From a bacterium (GTDB taxonomy: Bacteria > Pseudomonadota > Gammaproteobacteria > Berkiellales > Berkiellaceae), in contig RFNU01000204.1 of NCBI GenBank assembly GCA_009927065.1, positions 1-10,068 on the forward strand: a stretch of DNA of 10,068 bases. Reading direction: 5' to 3'. Position numbers and translations under genes: made by a program. This document shows positions 7,203 through 10,068 of the stretch, in pieces. The notes under the pieces were generated by a model. The model made no database searches and had not been told where the DNA came from. It worked only from the letters and a program-made list of their open reading frames with translations. Position 1 is the stretch's first letter. The number at the start of each line of letters is the position of its first letter.

Positions 7203-7880
7203 TTACAACAAATTGTTAATCATTGATTTAACAGTTGTTTTAAATAGTTTAGTTTTTTTCTTTTCTTGATCACAAGAATTTTCAAGTGTGTCAAGCACAT
7301 TCATCATGCTCTTCATGGAGTTGCCTACTTTATTCAAGACAATATCTTCCAGATCAACAGGCAAAAACAATCCTCTTTCTTCAGCTTTTTGCTTGAGTGC
7401 TAAACGCATATCCTGTTCGGAAAGAGCTTTAAGTTGATATTGAAGTAAACAAGGAATTTCTGTGAGTATAGGTGTGCTTAATGCGTCACGAGAAGATGTT
7501 AAGATTTGATGCCCTTGATCTAAAGACGCTGTAATGAATTCACTCAAACGAGCGATATGCTGATCATCTTGTATGCTATGAAGATTGTCAAAGCATACTA
7601 ATTTTAACTGATGCAGGCCATTGAGAATATCGAAGTTATTAAGAGGCTTAAGGTCAATATAACCTGCTTGAAACCCTTGATACACCAAAGACTGACAAGC
7701 TGCCTGCAAGAGATGAGTTTTGCCTATTCCTTCTTCACCCCATAAGTGAATCAAAACAGGAGAGCGAGACTGTAAAGAATATTTTAATCGCTCCAGTACA
7801 GATTGATTGTCACCCACGATAAAATTATCTAAGGTGGTTTTCACACCAAATTTCAGACCTAAGGTTAATTGAAAGCTCAC
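7203..7880 (-). CDS. hda: DnaA-regulatory AAA+ protein Hda
   Basis: Hda binds the replication sliding clamp after DNA loading and stimulates hydrolysis of DnaA-bound ATP (RIDA), limiting re-initiation. The 225-residue product has the family length. The N-terminal QLTLGL (4-9) fits the clamp-binding motif QLxLxL; it is followed by Walker A GEEGIGKT (48-55), Walker B LVCFDNL (94-100) and a sensor-1 region LTSSRD (127-132). The start is GTG 7880: it is the only usable start in frame (a stop lies six codons upstream) and it puts the clamp motif at the N-terminus as expected. No Shine-Dalgarno site is visible. A four-codon ORF (ATGTTTTATTTGTGA, 7891-7877) overlaps the start codon. Odd: the box VII region reads TEIPCLLQYQLKALS (140-154) with no arginine where E. 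coli has R153, and the sensor-2 position appears to be K190 instead of Arg. Confidence 0.92.
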   Translation of the reverse strand: MSFQLTLGLKFGVKTTLDNFIVGDNQSVLERLKYSLQSRSPVLIHLWGEEGIGKTHLLQAACQSLVYQGFQAGYIDLKPLNNFDILNGLHQLKLVCFDNLHSIQDDQHIARLSEFITASLDQGHQILTSSRDALSTPILTEIPCLLQYQLKALSEQDMRLALKQKAEERGLFLPVDLEDIVLNKVGNSMKSMMNVLDTLENSCDQEKKKTKLFKTTVKSMINNLL

Positions 7881-7949
7881 AAATAAAACATAAATTTAGA
7901 TCATTCTATTGGGAAATTCTAACTAAAAAAAATGTATTTAGCTATCTTT

Positions 7950-7975
7950 ACTTAAATTTATTTACAAATTTAAGT
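7950..7975. repeat. Perfect 10-bp AT-rich inverted repeat between hda and mrp, flanked by A and T tracts
   Basis: ACTTAAATTT (7950-7959) and AAATTTAAGT (7966-7975) form a perfect 10-bp inverted repeat around a 6-base loop. A run of eight A lies at 7925-7932 and a run of seven T at 7980-7986, four bases after the right arm. On the plus strand this has the form of an intrinsic terminator, yet both flanking genes are on the minus strand. It sits in the 172-base gap between mrp and hda and could end the mrp transcript, block antisense transcription, or be an operator for hda. The gap holds no other gene that I can support; a TAGAAT at 7909-7904 is a possible weak -10 for hda. Confidence 0.6.
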
Positions 7976-8052
7976 GATCTTTTTTTAATGGGAGAACAAT
8001 TTTGAAGGAAAAACAGAGACGAAAAAACAAATAAAAAAGTTAATCTGACCTT

Positions 8053-8913
8053 TTATCCGCCAACGACACTTATCGGAATCGTTGAGAATAAAGGCTTTTG
8101 CGCAATTTTATCAACGATCTGTTCTGCTAAAGATTGGAAAACTTGAACTTCTGGGGCTTGTGGTGCGTAAAGAGATAGTGGTTGGGCATAAGCTGTAGAA
8201 TCAAATAAGTTTCGTGTATAAGCAAGATTCACTATTGAGTCCGAAGTCGCTTGACTGCTTGAAGTAGCATGATAATTCATGACTGTTCCCAAAGAAGGTA
8301 TGTTCAGTTTCTCAAACATCGCAGCTGAACGCTTAACATCGGCTAACGCTAAGGGATGATCAACGGCCACCATAAGCACGCCTACAAGAGGAATTTTTTG
8401 ACAAAGGGTTAATATTAAATCGCCTGTTCCTGGAGGTAAATCAATCACCATAATATCAAGAGCTGGCCATGCTGTTTGAGAAAACAATTGCATTAATGCG
8501 CCACACGCCATCGGGCCTCTCCAGATTAAAGCTGTTTGTGGGTCAACTAAATGTCCAATAGAAAGCATAGACATATTAAAAGCATAATGAGGCTCAAAAT
8601 GTTTATCAGTGCGCAATAAGGCTTTCTCTGTAATACCACATAATATTGGTAAGGAAGGCCCATAAATGTCGGCATCTAAAAGCGCTACGGATAAATTATT
8701 GCAGGCTAAAGTATGAGCAAGATTGAATGCAACGGTAGATTTACCGACACCGCCTTTACCTGAAGCAACGGCGATAATATTTTTAATCGATTGATGTGGT
8801 TTTAATGAATTCTGGGGTTGATGGGTATAAATCCATCGCTCACAAAGACTTCCAGGATATTCTGCGGCTTGCCTTTTAAATGATGCCCCTATTGCCTCGA
8901 TATAGTGAACCAC
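8053..8913 (-). CDS. mrp: Mrp/ApbC-type P-loop ATPase lacking the CxxC motif
   Basis: Mrp/ApbC/NBP35 proteins are cytoplasmic P-loop ATPases that carry and transfer Fe-S clusters. This 286-residue protein has the deviant Walker A SGKGGVGKST (51-60, with K53 and K58), switch I DADIYGPS (80-87), WRGPM (131-135) and switch II DLPPGTGD (158-165), all close to E. coli Mrp. Two standard parts are missing. The N-terminal domain of about 100 residues is replaced by some 43 residues without MIP18/DUF59 character. The C-terminal segment, which in E. coli reads ENMS followed by CSNCG, here reads MNYHATSSSQATSD (212-225) with no CxxC and is roughly 25 residues shorter. Its five cysteines (24, 71, 92, 137, 171) are scattered. 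GTG 8913 is the likely start, 4 bases after the stop of the 75-residue ORF, so reinitiation is plausible; no strong ribosome site is seen. An apoprotein or a different P-loop role cannot be excluded. Confidence 0.88.
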   Translation of the reverse strand: MVHYIEAIGASFKRQAAEYPGSLCERWIYTHQPQNSLKPHQSIKNIIAVASGKGGVGKSTVAFNLAHTLACNNLSVALLDADIYGPSLPILCGITEKALLRTDKHFEPHYAFNMSMLSIGHLVDPQTALIWRGPMACGALMQLFSQTAWPALDIMVIDLPPGTGDLILTLCQKIPLVGVLMVAVDHPLALADVKRSAAMFEKLNIPSLGTVMNYHATSSSQATSDSIVNLAYTRNLFDSTAYAQPLSLYAPQAPEVQVFQSLAEQIVDKIAQKPLFSTIPISVVGG

Positions 8914-8917
8914 TGTA

Positions 8918-9145
8918 TTAATACTCAGACAATCTTAAGTTAGGGCAAGTTTTATTAAAAAAAGCAGTAAGATCGTTGTAAAGATCTTTTAAGTCTGGCG
9001 GCTCTTTTACTGAAAAAGATTGGAGTTTAAACCAATTAGAGAACTCTTGTGTATTTTGTAACAAATATTTAACTTTTATAGGCGATTGCAGTTGCAACAA
9101 TTTTACTGTGGCCTCATAAAAAAGCTGATAATGAAACATGTACAT
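8918..9145 (-). CDS. Small hypothetical protein immediately upstream of mrp
   Basis: A 75-residue product with no family that I recognise. It starts MYMFHYQLFYEATVKLL and is mixed hydrophobic and charged, with no signal peptide, no clear membrane segment and one cysteine (near the C-terminus in KTCPNL). Predicted to be mostly helical by eye, for example PPDLKDLYNDLTAFFNK. It ends 4 bases before the mrp GTG, in another frame, which argues for a common transcript and translational coupling. ATG 9145 or ATG 9139 (two codons later) could be the start; a weak GAAG lies upstream. Together with the unusual N-terminus of Mrp its length is near that of the missing Mrp N-terminal domain, but I see no sequence likeness to it. 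No frame on the opposite strand competes. Confidence 0.6.
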   Translation of the reverse strand: MYMFHYQLFYEATVKLLQLQSPIKVKYLLQNTQEFSNWFKLQSFSVKEPPDLKDLYNDLTAFFNKTCPNLRLSEY

Positions 9146-9180
9146 TGATATTTATCTTCATACTTATTTGATCTAATCAC

Positions 9181-9209
9181 ATCATATCCGATTTTCTTAT
9201 GAGACTAAA
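9181..9209 (-). promoter_or_regulatory. Weak candidate promoter for the small ORF and mrp
   Basis: On the minus strand TTTAGT (9209-9204) and TATGAT (9186-9181) are 17 bases apart. The -10 matches five of six positions but the -35 only three. The start would lie about 35 bases before ATG 9145, inside the gap after the DUF3108 gene. No convincing terminator separates that gene from the ORF, so read-through is also possible. Confidence 0.3.
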
Positions 9210-9220
9210 GTTTTTTAACA

Positions 9221-9940
9221 TTATTTTTTATTAATATTTTTTTGCCAGAGCATGAACCATTCCTCATCAAATTCAACATGTTTCAACTCTCCTCGAATAA
9301 GTGGAGTTACTCCTTTTTTTTGCTCAAATTGGATAGGAAAGAATCCTTTTTGCGGATCAAGTACAAATGTGTTAATCCGATTGCGATGCGTTGATGTTAA
9401 GATGACCTTGTCATGATCAGTTGTTTCTGTTTGGTAAAAATAGTCTTGAACACCCTTATAATCAATACAGGAGAGCGTTATGTCTTGTATGCCGTGATTT
9501 CTAAGATTTTGTATCAGCTGTAATTGCATCACCAATCTATCGTAACATGGTTCTAGATATTCAAAAATCTGCTCTAGTTTTTCCTGTGAGTTTATATCTA
9601 TTTTTTCAAGACGAGCTAAGTGATCTTCAAAACTAATTTTATAATCAATTTTTTCTGCATGACTTTGTTCTTTAGAAAGAATATAGGAATGGGGAATACA
9701 TTGATTGTCTTTCAAAAAGAAGCGACTTTCTTGATATTCAGCAAAATTAAATAAAAACAAGGTTGATTTGATTTGCTGCTTATAAGAATACTCATGATGA
9801 TCAACGTGAGAGAGTTCGGACTGCATTGTTCCACAATACCAACCCCTCCAATAAACATCATAATCTGCTTTAAAAACAAACTGCTCTGCTGATAATAGTC
9901 CAATGATCAAATTTAAAAAAATAATAATTAAAAAGTTCAC
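9221..9940 (-). CDS. DUF3108-family exported protein
   Basis: A 239-residue protein with a hydrophobic N-terminus (2-17) and a possible cleavage after SA (17-18), so periplasmic or membrane-anchored; the n-region lacks Lys and Arg, which is unusual for a Sec signal. The mature part opens with FKADYDVYWRGWYCGTM (23-39) and continues with LFLFNFAEYQESRFFLKDNQ, followed by IPHSY (82-86). This order (F-A-x-Y-x-V, then G, then E-x-S-x-F, then P-x-x-Y) is characteristic of DUF3108 proteins, whose function is unknown; they are thought to fold as beta-sheet-rich envelope proteins. The start is GTG 9940, supported by AAGG (9949-9946) five bases upstream. From memory, DUF3108 genes lie near purN/purM and hda in several gammaproteobacteria; here the pur genes are absent. 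Confidence 0.82.
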   Translation of the reverse strand: MNFLIIIFLNLIIGLLSAEQFVFKADYDVYWRGWYCGTMQSELSHVDHHEYSYKQQIKSTLFLFNFAEYQESRFFLKDNQCIPHSYILSKEQSHAEKIDYKISFEDHLARLEKIDINSQEKLEQIFEYLEPCYDRLVMQLQLIQNLRNHGIQDITLSCIDYKGVQDYFYQTETTDHDKVILTSTHRNRINTFVLDPQKGFFPIQFEQKKGVTPLIRGELKHVEFDEEWFMLWQKNINKK

Positions 9941-10006
9941 TAGCGCCTTGTAGTTCTTTCTTTATATTTTAGCAAACATTTTGATTTAGATTAGAATATT
10001 AATGAT

Positions 10007-10015
10007 TGCTACAAT
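10007..10015 (+). promoter_or_regulatory. Extended -10 element for the gene at the right edge
   Basis: TGCTACAAT at 10007-10015 fits an extended -10 (TGn plus TACAAT, five of six matches to TATAAT). No good -35 stands at the usual distance (TAGATT at 9987-9992). It lies 27 bases before the TTG start at 10043. Confidence 0.4.
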
Positions 10016-10042
10016 AAAGGAAAATAATCAAAAGGATATATA

Positions 10043-10068
10043 TTGAGGGCGTTGATTTTATTACTGTT
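10043..10068 (+). CDS. 5' end of an unidentified gene, truncated by the window edge
   Basis: TTG at 10043 is preceded by AAAGGA (10031-10036) at a spacing of 6 bases, the clearest ribosome site in the right half of the window. The eight codons visible give MRALILLL, which looks like the start of a signal peptide or membrane segment. It diverges from the DUF3108 gene. The family cannot be named from this much sequence. Confidence 0.5.

Noticed and set aside
9712..9903. 63-codon open frame on the minus strand
   Set aside because: It lies in another frame inside the DUF3108 gene and has no features of its own.

Overview
The window looks like a chromosomal housekeeping stretch of an AT-rich gammaproteobacterium, perhaps related to the Legionella/Coxiella group. 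This placement is inferred from protein recognition (ClpB, Hda, WrbA, Mrp, DUF3108), from the gene types and from the low GC of most of the window; no taxonomic marker gene is present. There is no phage, insertion sequence, CRISPR array, tRNA or rRNA that I can recognise.

Layout. Positions 1-162 hold a short, somewhat GC-richer stretch that reads like the 3' end of a plus-strand gene broken by an in-frame TGA. Positions 163-258 hold two small hairpins. clpB (disaggregase) follows on the minus strand, with a heat-shock-type promoter just upstream. Diverging from it on the plus strand are two genes of a NitT/TauT-type ABC importer: a permease with two fused transmembrane halves, and an ATPase with an extra C-terminal domain. 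No substrate-binding protein lies nearby. The ATPase gene runs head-on into the next gene with only 3 bases between the stop codons, and an imperfect palindrome covers both stops.

From 6102 to 9940 everything is on the minus strand. In transcription order: a DUF3108-type exported protein, a 75-residue orphan ORF, an Mrp/ApbC-type P-loop ATPase, Hda (the DnaA-inactivating factor), WrbA (quinone reductase), and a cysteine-poor thioredoxin-fold-like lipoprotein whose start overlaps the wrbA stop (ATGA). At the right edge a plus-strand gene begins at 10043 from a TTG codon behind a good Shine-Dalgarno sequence.

The most notable observation is that three proteins of the right-hand cluster keep their fold signatures but lack the residues that define their textbook activity. 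Mrp has its nucleotide-binding motifs but no CxxC iron-sulfur motif and no N-terminal domain. Hda has its clamp-binding motif and Walker A but no recognisable box VII arginine finger. The thioredoxin-like protein has no CxxC. These could reflect relaxed selection in a host-associated lineage or real changes of mechanism; the sequence alone does not decide. I found no convincing new multi-gene defence or mobile system.
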